Positions 10,127 through 18,899 of a DNA stretch of 64,000 bases are shown one piece after another; position 1 is the first letter of the stretch, and each line of letters starts with the position of its first letter. The translations under genes and the position numbers were made by a program. The stretch lies in contig NZ_MSJR01000002.1 in NCBI RefSeq assembly GCF_002078605.1, positions 62,001 to 126,000 of the forward strand, written 5' to 3'. This DNA comes from Salegentibacter sediminis (GTDB taxonomy: Bacteria; Bacteroidota; Bacteroidia; Flavobacteriales; Flavobacteriaceae). The notes below the pieces were generated by a model. It had not been told where the DNA came from. It ran no database searches and was given only the letters and a program-made list of their open reading frames with translations.

Positions 10127-10741
10127 ATGGAAAATTTTTGGTTGTTTGCCATAGGGGTATTTACCGCGTTTTTCGCCATCAATAATCCGGTGGGAAATAT
10201 TCCAATCTTTATGAGCCTTACTAAACAGGCCGACAGGAGCAGGAAGAAACATATTTCCAAGAAGGCAACCTTCACCGCATTTGTTATTGTTTCCGGTTTT
10301 ATAATTCTGGGAAAATACATTTTTGAATTCTTCGGACTTACTATTCCTGCCTTTAAAATCACCGGGGGTATTTTGGTATTTTTTGTTGGTTTTGAAATGA
10401 TAAGAGCGCAGCAATCCAGTATTGATAACCAAACCGAAATAGATTTCAACGAGGGAATTTCTATCTCCCCATTGGCAATTCCAATTTTGGCAGGTCCCGG
10501 TACCATTGTAACAGCCATGAACTATACTACAACAGCCAGTTATTTGGATATGGCAATTTTAGTGGTGGTATTTGGGCTCGTTATGCTTCTCAATCACCTG
10601 GCTTTTATTTCCAGCGATTACCTGGTGCGCTTTATAGGCCAGAACAAGATTATAGTTATCGAGAAAATTATGGGATTGATTATCGCGATAATCGGAACCA
10701 ACATGTTGATCCAGGGAATAAATTTAGCTTTCTTTGATTAA
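10127..10741 (+). CDS. MarC/UPF0056 family membrane protein
   Basis: A 204-residue polytopic inner-membrane protein with six hydrophobic segments. Family signatures are FFAINNPVGNIPIFMSLT at the N-terminus and SPLAIPILAGPGTIVTAMN in the middle, which match the MarC (NAAT) pattern. Despite the historical name, MarC proteins are not established antibiotic transporters; a role in amino-acid or small-metabolite movement has been proposed. The gene stands alone and converges with the next gene, with 3 bp between stops. A long antisense open frame here is a shadow. Confidence 0.88.
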   Translation: MENFWLFAIGVFTAFFAINNPVGNIPIFMSLTKQADRSRKKHISKKATFTAFVIVSGFIILGKYIFEFFGLTIPAFKITGGILVFFVGFEMIRAQQSSIDNQTEIDFNEGISISPLAIPILAGPGTIVTAMNYTTTASYLDMAILVVVFGLVMLLNHLAFISSDYLVRFIGQNKIIVIEKIMGLIIAIIGTNMLIQGINLAFFD

Positions 10742-10744
10742 GAG

Positions 10745-11146
10745 CTAAGCCTTGTGATTTTGGAGCCAATCGGAAACCATTTTATCGAAAAGATGGATTT
10801 CCTTACGAAGCAGGTTCAGAAATTCCACCTCTTTTACCCCGCAGGTTTCAAGCTTTCTACAAAGATATTTAAGGTTTTTGGCAACGGCTCTGATATTTTT
10901 AACACGTTGCAGCCTTGAATCTGAATTAGGGGCAGAGGCTGCCGAGGCAATTCCTGGAGCGAGCTGCAAAGATTCTGTTACCAGAGTACCCGCCTGGAAG
11001 TGTTGTGGATTAGCTGAAAAACCCATTTCGATAACGTGCTTATCATCAGAAAAATAGGCCGCGATAGCCCTGGAAATCTTAAAGATCTCAAGAGCTTTTC
11101 TATAAACTGGAAGATGATAAGTGTTGTTGGGAAATGCGGAGTCCAT
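10745..11146 (-). CDS. Four-helix-bundle-like hypothetical protein
   Basis: A 133-residue protein predicted to be mostly helical. It starts with LPVYRKALEIFKISRAIAAYF and has later helices with RVKNIRAVAKNLKYLCRKLE and EFLNLLRKEIHLFDKMV. The opening motif and helical layout resemble the four-helix-bundle / 23S rRNA intervening-sequence protein superfamily, but the fit is partial; it may be a Bacteroidota-only relative. It is divergent from the Lrp-type regulator (117 bp between starts), so the regulator could control it. No rRNA gene is nearby. Confidence 0.55.
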   Translation of the reverse strand: MDSAFPNNTYHLPVYRKALEIFKISRAIAAYFSDDKHVIEMGFSANPQHFQAGTLVTESLQLAPGIASAASAPNSDSRLQRVKNIRAVAKNLKYLCRKLETCGVKEVEFLNLLRKEIHLFDKMVSDWLQNHKA

Positions 11147-11223
11147 ATCCTGGTTATTTTTTATTTAAAATTACCATGTAAATTGCAGTCTCATCTTTAG
11201 TTTTTAAACTTAAATATTTAATT

Positions 11224-11231
11224 TATCTTTG
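11224..11231 (+). promoter_or_regulatory. -7 box for the Lrp/AsnC gene
   Basis: TATCTTTG matches TAnnTTTG and ends 32 bp before the ATG of the regulator. The surrounding leader is extremely AT-rich. Confidence 0.55.
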
Positions 11232-11263
11232 ATTTTAAAGAATAAATTATAAAATAATTAAAA

Positions 11264-11710
11264 ATGCAGCTTGATGAATTAAACTGGGCTATCCTGGAAA
11301 AGCTTCAAAAAAATGCACGTCGGTCTTTTTCTGAGATCGGACGGGAAATAGGCCTAAGCTCTCCCGCGGTTGCAGAAAGAGTTAAAAAAATGGAAGATGC
11401 AGGGGTTATTTCCGGTTATAAAACCGAAGTGTCTTATCATAAAACGGGGCATCAGTTAAAGGCAATAATTACCCTAAGAGCTTTTATGGGCCGGTTAAAA
11501 CCATTTCTGGAAAAAGTAGTTGAATTCCGCGAGGTGGTTAACTGTTATCGAATAACAGGGAACGAGAATATCATCATGGAAGTTGTGCTTTATGACCAGG
11601 TTCATCTCACCGAATTTATCGATAGGTTAATTACCTACGGCGAAATAAAAACTCATATTATTCTCTCCAATGTAATTGAGCATGCTCCTATAAAGAGACG
11701 GTTGGGTTAA
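11264..11710 (+). CDS. Lrp/AsnC family transcriptional regulator
   Basis: A 148-residue DNA-binding regulator. The N-terminal winged helix-turn-helix is clear (LNWAILEKLQKNARRSFSEI then IGLSSPAVAERVKKMEDAGVI, residues 5-50), followed by the RAM/effector domain with CYRITGNENIIMEVVL and a C-terminal dimerisation part. These proteins respond to amino acids and often regulate a divergent or adjacent transport or catabolic gene; the divergent four-helix-bundle gene is the obvious candidate target. The effector cannot be read from sequence. Confidence 0.9.
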   Translation: MQLDELNWAILEKLQKNARRSFSEIGREIGLSSPAVAERVKKMEDAGVISGYKTEVSYHKTGHQLKAIITLRAFMGRLKPFLEKVVEFREVVNCYRITGNENIIMEVVLYDQVHLTEFIDRLITYGEIKTHIILSNVIEHAPIKRRLG

Positions 11711-11856
11711 TAAGATTTTAAAGAAGGATGCTCTACATTTGTTAAAAAAAACACCTTTACTAAGAATCCTTAACGTATTTTTACGCCCTGCATATACTTT
11801 TAGTTAAATAGGGATTAATTGTAATTTTCTTAATACTTATACGACTGATCTGTGCT

Positions 11857-11864
11857 TAGATTTG
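11857..11864 (+). promoter_or_regulatory. -7 box for the DUF1328-like gene
   Basis: TAGATTTG, a match to TAnnTTTG, lies 25 bp before the start codon of the 65-residue membrane protein gene. Confidence 0.55.
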
Positions 11865-11889
11865 TATACAACAAACAATAAAAAAAGTT

Positions 11890-12087
11890 ATGAGAAAATA
11901 TAGTTCAATTTTTTTAATACTGGCAGTGGTGACGGGGCTCATAGGCTTTACCGGCCTTAGCTTCTCGGGAATTGAAGTAGTGAGAGTATTATTTTTGATA
12001 TTCGCCGATTTATTGGTGATATCCCTTCTGGCTAAATTGATCTTTCCTTCTGAAAAAATGAAATTTCAGCGAGTGAAAAATAAATAA
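11890..12087 (+). CDS. DUF1328-like small membrane protein
   Basis: A 65-residue protein with two membrane helices (about residues 7-27 and 32-54) and a basic tail. The spacing GLIGFTGLSFSGIEVVRVLFLIFADLLVISLL fits the DUF1328 (YtjA-like) pattern of small stress-related membrane proteins (pattern shown in two parts: GLIGFTGL and the ISLL end). It has its own -7 box and terminator, so it is a single-gene unit. Function is unknown; such genes are often induced under envelope or stationary stress, which is only a family-level hint. Confidence 0.65.
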   Translation: MRKYSSIFLILAVVTGLIGFTGLSFSGIEVVRVLFLIFADLLVISLLAKLIFPSEKMKFQRVKNK

Positions 12088-12107
12088 AGAATTAAATTCT
12101 GCCCCAA

Positions 12108-12147
12108 AAAAAAAGCTTTTCTCTAATTAAGAGGAAAGCTTTTTTTA
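12108..12147 (+). terminator. Rho-independent terminator after DUF1328-like gene
   Basis: Arms AAAAGCTTTTCTC and GAGGAAAGCTTTTTT around a TAATTAA loop, with a T run, 20 bp after the stop codon. The A-rich left arm makes it potentially bidirectional. Confidence 0.75.
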
Positions 12148-12197
12148 TGGAAGAATATTAAATTTCAAATTGTGTATCTTTATAGTAAAGGTTTAAT

Positions 12198-13625
12198 ATG
12201 AAACAAGGTTTATTATTAAGTATTTTAATAGGTACTCTTTTTTTTGGTCAAATCTGGTCACAGGAGACAGTTATATCCAAAGGGAGAGTGGTAGACAGCC
12301 TTAAGGTGGAGGATAGTATTTCTGAAACCTTTTCACTTTACATTCCGCAAGATTTTGAAAATGGCGAGACCTGGCCGACCCTGGTTATTTTTGATCCGCA
12401 GGGGCGTGGTAGACTTACTACCCAGCTCTTCAGAAGTATTGCCGAGGAGCAAGGTTATATCATTGCAGCATCTAATGAAGTTTTAAATAAAACTCCATTG
12501 CAAACTAACCTACAGGTTGCTAACAGACTTATAACCCGATTATTAATCTCAATACCCGTAAATCCAAACTTGGTATACGTTGGCGGATTAAAGGAAGGCG
12601 CTGAACTCGCCTCGGCCACACCTTTAATTTACCAGGATATTCGTGGAGTACTTGCAGTTGGCGATGCCTGGGTGAACCCTGAATTAACCGATAAGATGAA
12701 GCCTTTTTTCTTTAGTGCCGTAGCAGGTGATGAAGATGCGGGCCTATTTGGCCTACAGGCTTTTGTAGATTTTTATAAACAGAAAAAGTTTCCCACTGAA
12801 ATTAATTATTTCGATGGTAATAATAAGGAATGGCCCGATACTTTTGTGCTTAATAATGCTGTTTCTGCTTTTAGTTTAGATGCAATGGCAAAAGGCCTGA
12901 GAGAAAAAGACCAGGTATTCATCCAGCGTTTATTTGAGAAAGAATTGGAGTCTACTGAGATGCTACGCCGCCAGAGAGATTATCTTAGGGCCTACGAAAA
13001 ACTGGAACAGATGGAAGATAAGTACGCCCTTTTTAATGTCAATTCCGATAAGGTGACAGATCGTTTGAAGTCTTTAAAACGTAATAAAGCTTATAGGCAA
13101 CAACGAAGAGATTTTAGAAGGGCAGAGAATCTGGAGGCTGAAAAACAGGAGGAATATCGCTACCTGATGGAGATGGATATACTTAGCACTAATTTTGAAA
13201 ATATCGGGTGGTGGGAATACCAAATACAAGAACTTCAGGAACTCGCAGAGAAAGGCAGTCCCGCCGAAAAAAAAATCTATACCAGGTTACAGGATTTTTT
13301 GAGGGAACTTTCTCTAAGTCATTTCGATATTATCATGGAAAGCCAGGCGGGGATTGATACCAAAATATTTGTGAGTGTATTGAGAACTGCCCTGGATAAA
13401 GAAGATCCTGAAGCATATTTGAAAATTATTTCTCTCGCAGGACACGATGGGGATCATCAAACAGCCTTGATGTATCTGGAGGACCTGTTAAGAACCGGGT
13501 ATAAAAACATCGATGCGCTCTATGATATTGAGGGGATTCTTGATCTAATATTGAGCCAGGAGTACAATGATTTAATCAAAAAATACCTGGGAGAATCAAA
13601 ATATTATAACCACTCCTTTAAATGA
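12198..13625 (+). CDS. Secreted alpha/beta-hydrolase-like protein with helical C-terminal half
   Basis: A 475-residue protein with a Sec signal peptide (MKQGLLLSILIGTLFFG, cleavage near WSQ). Residues 25-230 look like an alpha/beta-hydrolase (esterase D type) fold: YIPQDFENGETWPTLVIFDPQG then LVYVGGLKEGAELA at the expected nucleophile-elbow position. The elbow reads GGLKEG instead of GxSxG, so the catalytic serine seems absent. Residues 235-475 are charged and helical, possibly TPR-like. The stop overlaps the next gene by 4 bp, indicating an operon with DUF1684. It may be a non-catalytic binding protein; the function is not known. Confidence 0.6.
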   Translation: MKQGLLLSILIGTLFFGQIWSQETVISKGRVVDSLKVEDSISETFSLYIPQDFENGETWPTLVIFDPQGRGRLTTQLFRSIAEEQGYIIAASNEVLNKTPLQTNLQVANRLITRLLISIPVNPNLVYVGGLKEGAELASATPLIYQDIRGVLAVGDAWVNPELTDKMKPFFFSAVAGDEDAGLFGLQAFVDFYKQKKFPTEINYFDGNNKEWPDTFVLNNAVSAFSLDAMAKGLREKDQVFIQRLFEKELESTEMLRRQRDYLRAYEKLEQMEDKYALFNVNSDKVTDRLKSLKRNKAYRQQRRDFRRAENLEAEKQEEYRYLMEMDILSTNFENIGWWEYQIQELQELAEKGSPAEKKIYTRLQDFLRELSLSHFDIIMESQAGIDTKIFVSVLRTALDKEDPEAYLKIISLAGHDGDHQTALMYLEDLLRTGYKNIDALYDIEGILDLILSQEYNDLIKKYLGESKYYNHSFK

Positions 13626-14218
13626 AGTTTGTAGTTTTTTCTCTGCTTTTGGTTTTCTGTGATCTTTGTGCAGCCCAGAAGCAGGATTATTACGAGCAAA
13701 TACTCAAACACCGTGAGGCGATAGACTTAAAATTTGCAACCGAAGAAGAATCTCCCCTTGAAGAAAAAGATTTTCGGGAATTTAAACAACTCACTTACTT
13801 TGGGATCGATGCTAAATTCAGCTTAAAAGCTAATTTTGTAAGAACTCCAGACACGCCTTTATTTGCAATGCGTACCACAACTTCCCGACTTCCGTTATAC
13901 CGAAAATATGCCGAGATTTACTTCAGCCTTGATGGCAAGACATATAAATTAAATTGTTATCAGAATCAGGAATTAGCTTCAGATCCTGAATATCATGATT
14001 ATTTGTTTCTTCCTTTTACAGATCTCACGAATGGTGAAACCACCTACTCCGGCGGACGGTATTTGGACTTAAGGATACCGGAGGGTGATTCCATTATTTT
14101 AGATTTCAATAAAGCATATAATCCATATTGTGCGTATAGTGGGAAATATTCCTGTCCCATGGTTCCGAAGGAAAATCATCTGGAAATTCCTATTTCTGCC
14201 GGGGAAAAGAAGTTTTAA
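13622..14218 (+). CDS. DUF1684 domain protein, secreted
   Basis: A 198-residue exported protein (signal peptide to about residue 18, ending CAAQ). The C-terminal half carries the DUF1684 hallmarks in order: GETTYSGGRYLDLRI, ILDFNKAYNPYCAYSG, YSCPMVPKENHLEIPI and a final GEKKF. The conserved Cys, Asn and Pro residues suggest a metal- or ligand-binding beta fold; no activity is established for the family to my knowledge. It overlaps the upstream hydrolase-like gene by 4 bp, so they are co-expressed. The stop is immediately adjacent to the stop of the convergent amtB. Confidence 0.85.
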   Translation: MKFVVFSLLLVFCDLCAAQKQDYYEQILKHREAIDLKFATEEESPLEEKDFREFKQLTYFGIDAKFSLKANFVRTPDTPLFAMRTTTSRLPLYRKYAEIYFSLDGKTYKLNCYQNQELASDPEYHDYLFLPFTDLTNGETTYSGGRYLDLRIPEGDSIILDFNKAYNPYCAYSGKYSCPMVPKENHLEIPISAGEKKF

Positions 14219-15451
14219 TCAGCTTTCATTCATTCCAAGACTGGTATAGGCTGCTGTGCCATGCTCATGAGCATCAAGGCCTTCTATTTCTTCAGTTTTT
14301 GTAACCCGTAGACCTATACTTTTCTTTAATCCGAAAAGGATAAAAAACGAAGAGGCAACACAAAACAGGCCTACACTAAAAATTCCTATAAACTGATTCA
14401 GTAATTGCGACCAGCCTGCTAATTCTCCGAAGATACCTACTGCCAGAGTACCCCATATTCCGCAGACCAGGTGTACCGAAATAGCACCTACCGGGTCGTC
14501 CAGCCTTAAACTATCAAGAAATGCCACGGCAAAGACGATAAGCACTCCTGCAATGAAACCTATAACGAGAGCATCTATAACCCCCATTAGATCGGCTCCG
14601 GCAGTTATTCCTACTAATCCTCCAAGAACTCCGTTCAGAATCATACTCAAATCATTGTCGCGATATCTCAGGTAGGAGACCACGAAGGCTCCAAGGCCTC
14701 CGGCAGAAGCGGCAATACAAGTAGTGACCAGTACGAGCGAGGTGGTGGCAGGATCGGCAGAAAGAACAGAGCCGCCATTAAAACCAAACCAGCCAAACCA
14801 AAGTAAAAAGACCCCAACTGTTGCAAGCGGAATACTATGGCCGGGAATCACACTTATCTTCCCTTCTTTAAATTTTCCAATTCTGGCGCCTAATAAAATA
14901 ATACTTACCAGGGCGGCCCAGCCCCCCACAGAATGAACCAGGGTAGAACCGGCAAAATCGTAAAAACCAATGGTATCCAGAAAACCGCCGCCCCATTTCC
15001 ACATTCCGGTTATGGGGTAGATAAAACCAACATACAATATGGAAAAGATTAAAAAACTTGAAAGTTTAATGCGTTCGGCTACTGCGCCAGAGACAATCGT
15101 GGCTGCCGTTGCTGCAAACATTGCCTGAAACAGGAAATCGGTATAAAAAGTATAGGCGCCATCAGCATAATCGGCTGAGAGTCCATTAGAGGGTAAAAGC
15201 AAACCCAAATTAGAAAATCCGAATACAGCTCCTGAGAAAGTTTCTCCCGGGTACATTAGGCTAAACCCAACAAGGGTATAGGAAAGGATCCCGATAATGA
15301 GGATCATCACATTCTTAAAGAGGATGTTAATAGTATTTTTTGCACGGGTAAGTCCGATTTCCAGTAGGGAGAAGCCCAGGTGCATAATAAATACAAGGGC
15401 AATGCAGATCATCATCCACAAATTATTGGTGGTAAAAACAGCGTAGTCCAT
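14219..15451 (-). CDS. amtB: Ammonium transporter AmtB
   Basis: A 410-residue inner-membrane channel for NH3/NH4+ with about 11 membrane helices. The two pore histidines are visible in STLVHSVGGWAALV and ISVHLVCGIWGTL, and family signatures FLLWFGWFGFNGGS and GGLVGITAG are intact. It forms a trimer that is plugged by a P-II protein when nitrogen is plentiful. The P-II gene lies directly upstream with a 1-bp gap, the standard glnK-amtB operon. There is no cleavable signal peptide; the N-terminus begins in the first helix. Confidence 0.96.
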   Translation of the reverse strand: MDYAVFTTNNLWMMICIALVFIMHLGFSLLEIGLTRAKNTINILFKNVMILIIGILSYTLVGFSLMYPGETFSGAVFGFSNLGLLLPSNGLSADYADGAYTFYTDFLFQAMFAATAATIVSGAVAERIKLSSFLIFSILYVGFIYPITGMWKWGGGFLDTIGFYDFAGSTLVHSVGGWAALVSIILLGARIGKFKEGKISVIPGHSIPLATVGVFLLWFGWFGFNGGSVLSADPATTSLVLVTTCIAASAGGLGAFVVSYLRYRDNDLSMILNGVLGGLVGITAGADLMGVIDALVIGFIAGVLIVFAVAFLDSLRLDDPVGAISVHLVCGIWGTLAVGIFGELAGWSQLLNQFIGIFSVGLFCVASSFFILFGLKKSIGLRVTKTEEIEGLDAHEHGTAAYTSLGMNES

Positions 15452-15452
15452 A

Positions 15453-15791
15453 TTAATTAAGAGATTTTATTCCGGTTTCCCTGGTTCGTATTCTGTAAAC
15501 TTCTTCGACTGGAGAAATGAATATTTTCCCGTCACCCACATTCCCGGTATAAGCGGTTTCTAAAAGGATGTTTACCGCGGCTTCGGTAAAATCATCACTA
15601 ACCACCATAGAAAGCATGCGTCTTTGAATATCGCTCGTACTATAGGCAACTCCACGGTAAACCTTGCCGTGTTTTTCATTTCCCACTCCGGTGACATCCC
15701 AATAGGTGAAGAAATTCACATCTATTTGCTGAAGAGCATTCTTAACCTCGTCGAATTTCGATTTTCGGATTATTGCTTCAATCTTTTTCAT
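15453..15791 (-). CDS. glnK: P-II family nitrogen regulator (GlnK-type)
   Basis: A 112-residue signalling protein that senses 2-oxoglutarate and ATP/ADP and gates AmtB. It begins MKKIEAIIRKSKFDEVKNAL, the canonical P-II start. The T-loop reads GKVYRGVAYSTSDIQRR, so the tyrosine used for uridylylation in other phyla is kept, but the flanks differ from the enterobacterial form, as is usual in Bacteroidota. The C-terminal signature GDGKIFISPVEEVYRIRTRETG is complete. It is the promoter-proximal gene of the glnK-amtB pair. The 266 bp upstream contain an inverted repeat (GCATG/CATGC near 15834-15847) that might be regulatory. Confidence 0.93.
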   Translation of the reverse strand: MKKIEAIIRKSKFDEVKNALQQIDVNFFTYWDVTGVGNEKHGKVYRGVAYSTSDIQRRMLSMVVSDDFTEAAVNILLETAYTGNVGDGKIFISPVEEVYRIRTRETGIKSLN

Positions 15792-16057
15792 AGGAAGATT
15801 TTTCTTGTCTTTTTTATGGTTTTATGTAATTCGCATGGTTTCATGCGTGCTTTGAATAAATAGCCGGTATGCTTATTTGATAAGTTCAAACCGACTGTTG
15901 ATTTGAACCAAAAGTATAAAAATAATCTTTCAGAAGAGTAAAAACAGGGGGTGGTGTGTCTATTTTTATGTATATATTATAAATACCCCTATAAAATTTA
16001 AGGGTTATATGAATAAAAGTGTTGTTTTTGTGAAATTCGTATGAGAATTAAAGGGGG

Positions 16058-16432
16058 TTATATCGATTTAGAGAATAATAGCCCTAAACCTATAGCGAGA
16101 ATTCCCAGGATGATACTCCCCAGGGTATAAATAATGAAATGAAGATAATCTCCCGACTTTAGAAGGGACTGATTTTCAAAAGCGAAGCTTGAAAAAGTAG
16201 TAAAGCCGCCACAAAAGCCTATAGCAAGTGCAAGATTGAAATTTGAATTCAGGGCGTTGTTCTTTATAGCCCAACCAAGAATTATTCCCAGGAGAAGGCT
16301 TCCAAGTATATTTACGCTAAGAGTGCCGTAGGGAATGCTAAAATGAGCCTTGTTCAGGTATTTGGTTATCAAAAACCTTAAAGCGCTGCCCAGGCCTCCA
16401 CCTAAAAAAACAAGGATAATTTGTTTAGCCAT
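16058..16432 (-). CDS. crcB: Fluoride channel CrcB/FluC
   Basis: A 124-residue, four-helix membrane protein that works as an antiparallel dimer exporting fluoride. The N-terminal GGGLGSALRFLITKY and the central GFCGGFTTFSSFAFE (the polar track with Thr, Ser and Phe-box residues) are diagnostic. It lies 5 bp after the SRPBCC/GyrI gene on the same strand, so the two form an operon. No fluoride riboswitch is expected upstream of it because the gap is so short, and none was noticed before the first gene. Confidence 0.94.
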   Translation of the reverse strand: MAKQIILVFLGGGLGSALRFLITKYLNKAHFSIPYGTLSVNILGSLLLGIILGWAIKNNALNSNFNLALAIGFCGGFTTFSSFAFENQSLLKSGDYLHFIIYTLGSIILGILAIGLGLLFSKSI

Positions 16433-16437
16433 TAAAA

Positions 16438-17475
16438 CTATTTAATCGGAATATGAATTTGTGTGACCCACTCTGCCGGGTTTGGATTACTTTCAGGTCC
16501 GGTGATATATACTTCAAAAACATCTTCCTCCTCATTTAATTCCAGACCGTGTTCTTGCATATAGTCGTAAGCAGTATTCCAGGCATCCTGCAGATTCTTA
16601 TAGTCTCCCTTGAGGCTTGTTCTAAGTACTTTTTGATTTGGAAGATTGCCGTTGAGTATCTGGCTGTTATTGGGCGTTACCACCTGACTCGGGGTAAAGA
16701 TCCCGGCCGAAAAAATTGCTGTGCCCGCGTTTTCATCCCTTTCGTTGTATAGGGTAAAAGGTTTTCCGCTTATTTCTATATTATTTTCTTCCATATAGGT
16801 TCTTACATCTGCGATCATTTTTTGCACCCGCTGATTAACCTGGGAAATTTTTGTAGCTGTAGTGGTGTACATATAATAACCTCCTCCATGCTGTATCACT
16901 CCATCTACATTGATGGAAAACTCTTCCATTTTCTTTATTACAGAATTTTCCAGGTTCTCCAGGCCTTTTCTAAACTTTGGCCTCATCATCCCACTTAAGG
17001 TCTCGGACTGGAAACTAAAAGCAAGTTTTTCCATAAAACTTTGGGTACCTTTCATTCCCCAGGTCACTTTGGTGCTATCTTCCATTTCCATGGCGTTGAA
17101 TTCCCAGTAAATTTTACTGGTGGAGGTACCAAAAGGCGTATCAAAACTTATTTGCTGTTCTATGCTGGAAAAGGGTTTTGCATCCAGGGTTTTAATCCTG
17201 CCATCTCCCATCTTTTCACTCTTCCAGGAATAGCCGGCATCTTTCCCCCGGGTTTTTTCCTCATATTCAATCACCATATCTTCTGCCTCCAGCGACCAGG
17301 GTTCCCAGTTTCGCCAATTATGGTATTCATTCACTTCATTAAAAACCACTTCTGCCGGCGCCGGAACTATTCGGGTTTCTTCTATGTGATATTCTCCGTC
17401 TTTGGTTGCGATATAAATTGAGCCGGCAATTACAATTATAAGAAGTAAAAAGAGTAGGTATTTAAATATTTTCAT
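16438..17475 (-). CDS. SRPBCC-domain plus GyrI-like ligand-binding protein
   Basis: A 345-residue protein with a single N-terminal membrane helix (residues 4-23). Residues 30-175 form an SRPBCC (polyketide-cyclase-like) domain, recognisable from VPAPAEVVFNEVNEYHNWRNWEPWS and the later strand TKVTWGMKGT. Residues 195-345 resemble the GyrI/AraC effector-binding domain, with a GGYYMYTTT start and an AWNTAYDYMQEHGLELNE block. Both folds bind small hydrophobic ligands, so a membrane-tethered ligand-binding role is inferred. Upstream of crcB in one operon. No DNA-binding domain is present. Confidence 0.75.
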   Translation of the reverse strand: MKIFKYLLFLLLIIVIAGSIYIATKDGEYHIEETRIVPAPAEVVFNEVNEYHNWRNWEPWSLEAEDMVIEYEEKTRGKDAGYSWKSEKMGDGRIKTLDAKPFSSIEQQISFDTPFGTSTSKIYWEFNAMEMEDSTKVTWGMKGTQSFMEKLAFSFQSETLSGMMRPKFRKGLENLENSVIKKMEEFSINVDGVIQHGGGYYMYTTTATKISQVNQRVQKMIADVRTYMEENNIEISGKPFTLYNERDENAGTAIFSAGIFTPSQVVTPNNSQILNGNLPNQKVLRTSLKGDYKNLQDAWNTAYDYMQEHGLELNEEEDVFEVYITGPESNPNPAEWVTQIHIPIK

Positions 17476-17545
17476 TTTGGCAGTGGTTGATTATACTGCT
17501 AAGATAAAGAATTTAACAAACCAAAATTGCCTATTCCCGGTTAGA

Positions 17546-17734
17546 TTAATGACCAAGCCAGGATTTCAGAAAAAAAAGAAGAATAATAAAAGCAATAAAA
17601 CCAATTAATACGTAAATACTGCCTTTGTAATACTTTTTATGCAGCTTTGTGTCTTTCCGGTAGGAGAAAGTGATTATTGCAACAAATGCAATAAGGAAGA
17701 GGGCAGCAAATATTAATTGACCGGTGCTAAACAT
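17546..17734 (-). CDS. Small two-helix membrane protein
   Basis: A 62-residue protein with two membrane helices (about residues 5-24 and 38-58) separated by a strongly basic loop (YRKDTKLHKKYYK). The pattern is seen in uncharacterised flavobacterial proteins; I do not recognise a named family. It sits alone 70 bp upstream of the SRPBCC gene start on the same strand. Confidence 0.55.
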   Translation of the reverse strand: MFSTGQLIFAALFLIAFVAIITFSYRKDTKLHKKYYKGSIYVLIGFIAFIILLFFLKSWLGH

Positions 17735-17884
17735 GCTTAATAATTTGTGACAAAGTTACATTTTTATAGTTTTATCTTCTCAACTTATGCAGGACAAAAG
17801 GGAAACTTTTAAATTATAAAAATAGGCAGGGGTTCAAATAAAAAGTTTTCCCGAATGCTTCTGCTTTTTATTAATATTAAAATC

Positions 17885-18892
17885 ATGAAATACACTTATT
17901 ATATCTTACTGGTTTTGCTGATTTTCTCCTCCTGTAAAGAGAAATCAGAAAAAGAGCCGGAGACCGAAAAAACTGAAACTACTCCTGATGGAGAGTCTCT
18001 CAAGAATTATAGTTCTCCAGATTTTCAGCTGAGGTTTGAATATCCTGATAATTATAAAGTTATAGAGGATAGTCTTCCGGGGAAGGCTCCGGTAATAAAT
18101 GTCTTCCGAAAAAATAATCCGGGGGAGCCTCCATTTGTTATTCATGAAGATTTCGGAAATGCCTATATTTCATTTTTACCCAGGGGCTATGGGGTAGACG
18201 GCCCATCAGGAGTTCAAAAATCTTTGGAGGAATTCGGCAACCCACTGCCTCTTTCTTTTGAGATTGATAAACAAAAATCCCGGGTTTATTTACTGAATAA
18301 TGGAGAGCTGTGGGGTTTGTATCTTCGGTTTGCTACTCCTCCAGAGACCTGGAGTGAATATGGCGGAATATTTGTCAGGTATAAAGTGCGGGACTTCGAA
18401 GCCAGATGTAAATCCTCGGCGAATAAGGAGATACCTATGGAAGAATGCGACCCACTGGGCGGAGATGAGATTTTATATTTTGGAAAGGTGGAAGAAAAAT
18501 CCAAACAGGAAATCGATGGAATTATTAAAAGTCTTTGGTTCTCCCGGGATAATTATGATCGCAAAGAAATTTCCGATTTAATAAAGATTGAATTGGCGGT
18601 TAGGGGAAAAACGATAGAATCTCCTCTGGAAATTAAAGGAGAAGCACGCGGGAACTGGTTTTTTGAAGCCACAGCTCCCGTGGAACTTCTTGATGGTAAT
18701 TTTCGATCTCTTGGCAGAAGCTACATAGAAGTGGTAGGTTCTAATTGGATGACCGAGGAATTTGTAGCCTTTAAAGGCAGTATAGATTTTAAAAAGCCGG
18801 ATACCGAAAACGGATATTTATTGCTTAAAAATGGCAATGCATCAGGAAAGCCGGAGCTGGACCGAATTCTAAGAATCCCTGTAAAATTTTAA
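17885..18892 (+). CDS. Lipoprotein with C-terminal Gmad2 immunoglobulin-like domain
   Basis: A 335-residue lipoprotein. The ATG at 17885 is chosen over an upstream in-frame ATG at 17855 because it puts a proper lipoprotein signal first (MKYTYYILLVLLIF, lipobox SSC). After a charged linker, residues 40-220 form a mixed domain I do not recognise. The last 90 residues match the Gmad2 domain: IESPLEIKGEARGNWFFEA, the GSNWMTEEFVAF block and LLLKNGNASGKPE, ending IPVKF. Gmad2 domains occur in Gram-positive germination proteins and in many envelope lipoproteins, probably as adhesion modules. Convergent with ilvE, 7 bp apart. Confidence 0.8.
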   Translation: MKYTYYILLVLLIFSSCKEKSEKEPETEKTETTPDGESLKNYSSPDFQLRFEYPDNYKVIEDSLPGKAPVINVFRKNNPGEPPFVIHEDFGNAYISFLPRGYGVDGPSGVQKSLEEFGNPLPLSFEIDKQKSRVYLLNNGELWGLYLRFATPPETWSEYGGIFVRYKVRDFEARCKSSANKEIPMEECDPLGGDEILYFGKVEEKSKQEIDGIIKSLWFSRDNYDRKEISDLIKIELAVRGKTIESPLEIKGEARGNWFFEATAPVELLDGNFRSLGRSYIEVVGSNWMTEEFVAFKGSIDFKKPDTENGYLLLKNGNASGKPELDRILRIPVKF

Positions 18893-18899
18893 AAAAGGA

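Noticed and set aside
9904-10518. A 204-residue minus-strand open frame overlapping marC
   Set aside because: It is mostly antisense to a well-supported MarC gene and its translation is rich in Ser, Leu and Ile without any domain pattern.
16433-16437. Possible fluoride riboswitch before crcB
   Set aside because: The gap to the upstream gene is only 5 bp and no riboswitch-like fold was found before the operon.
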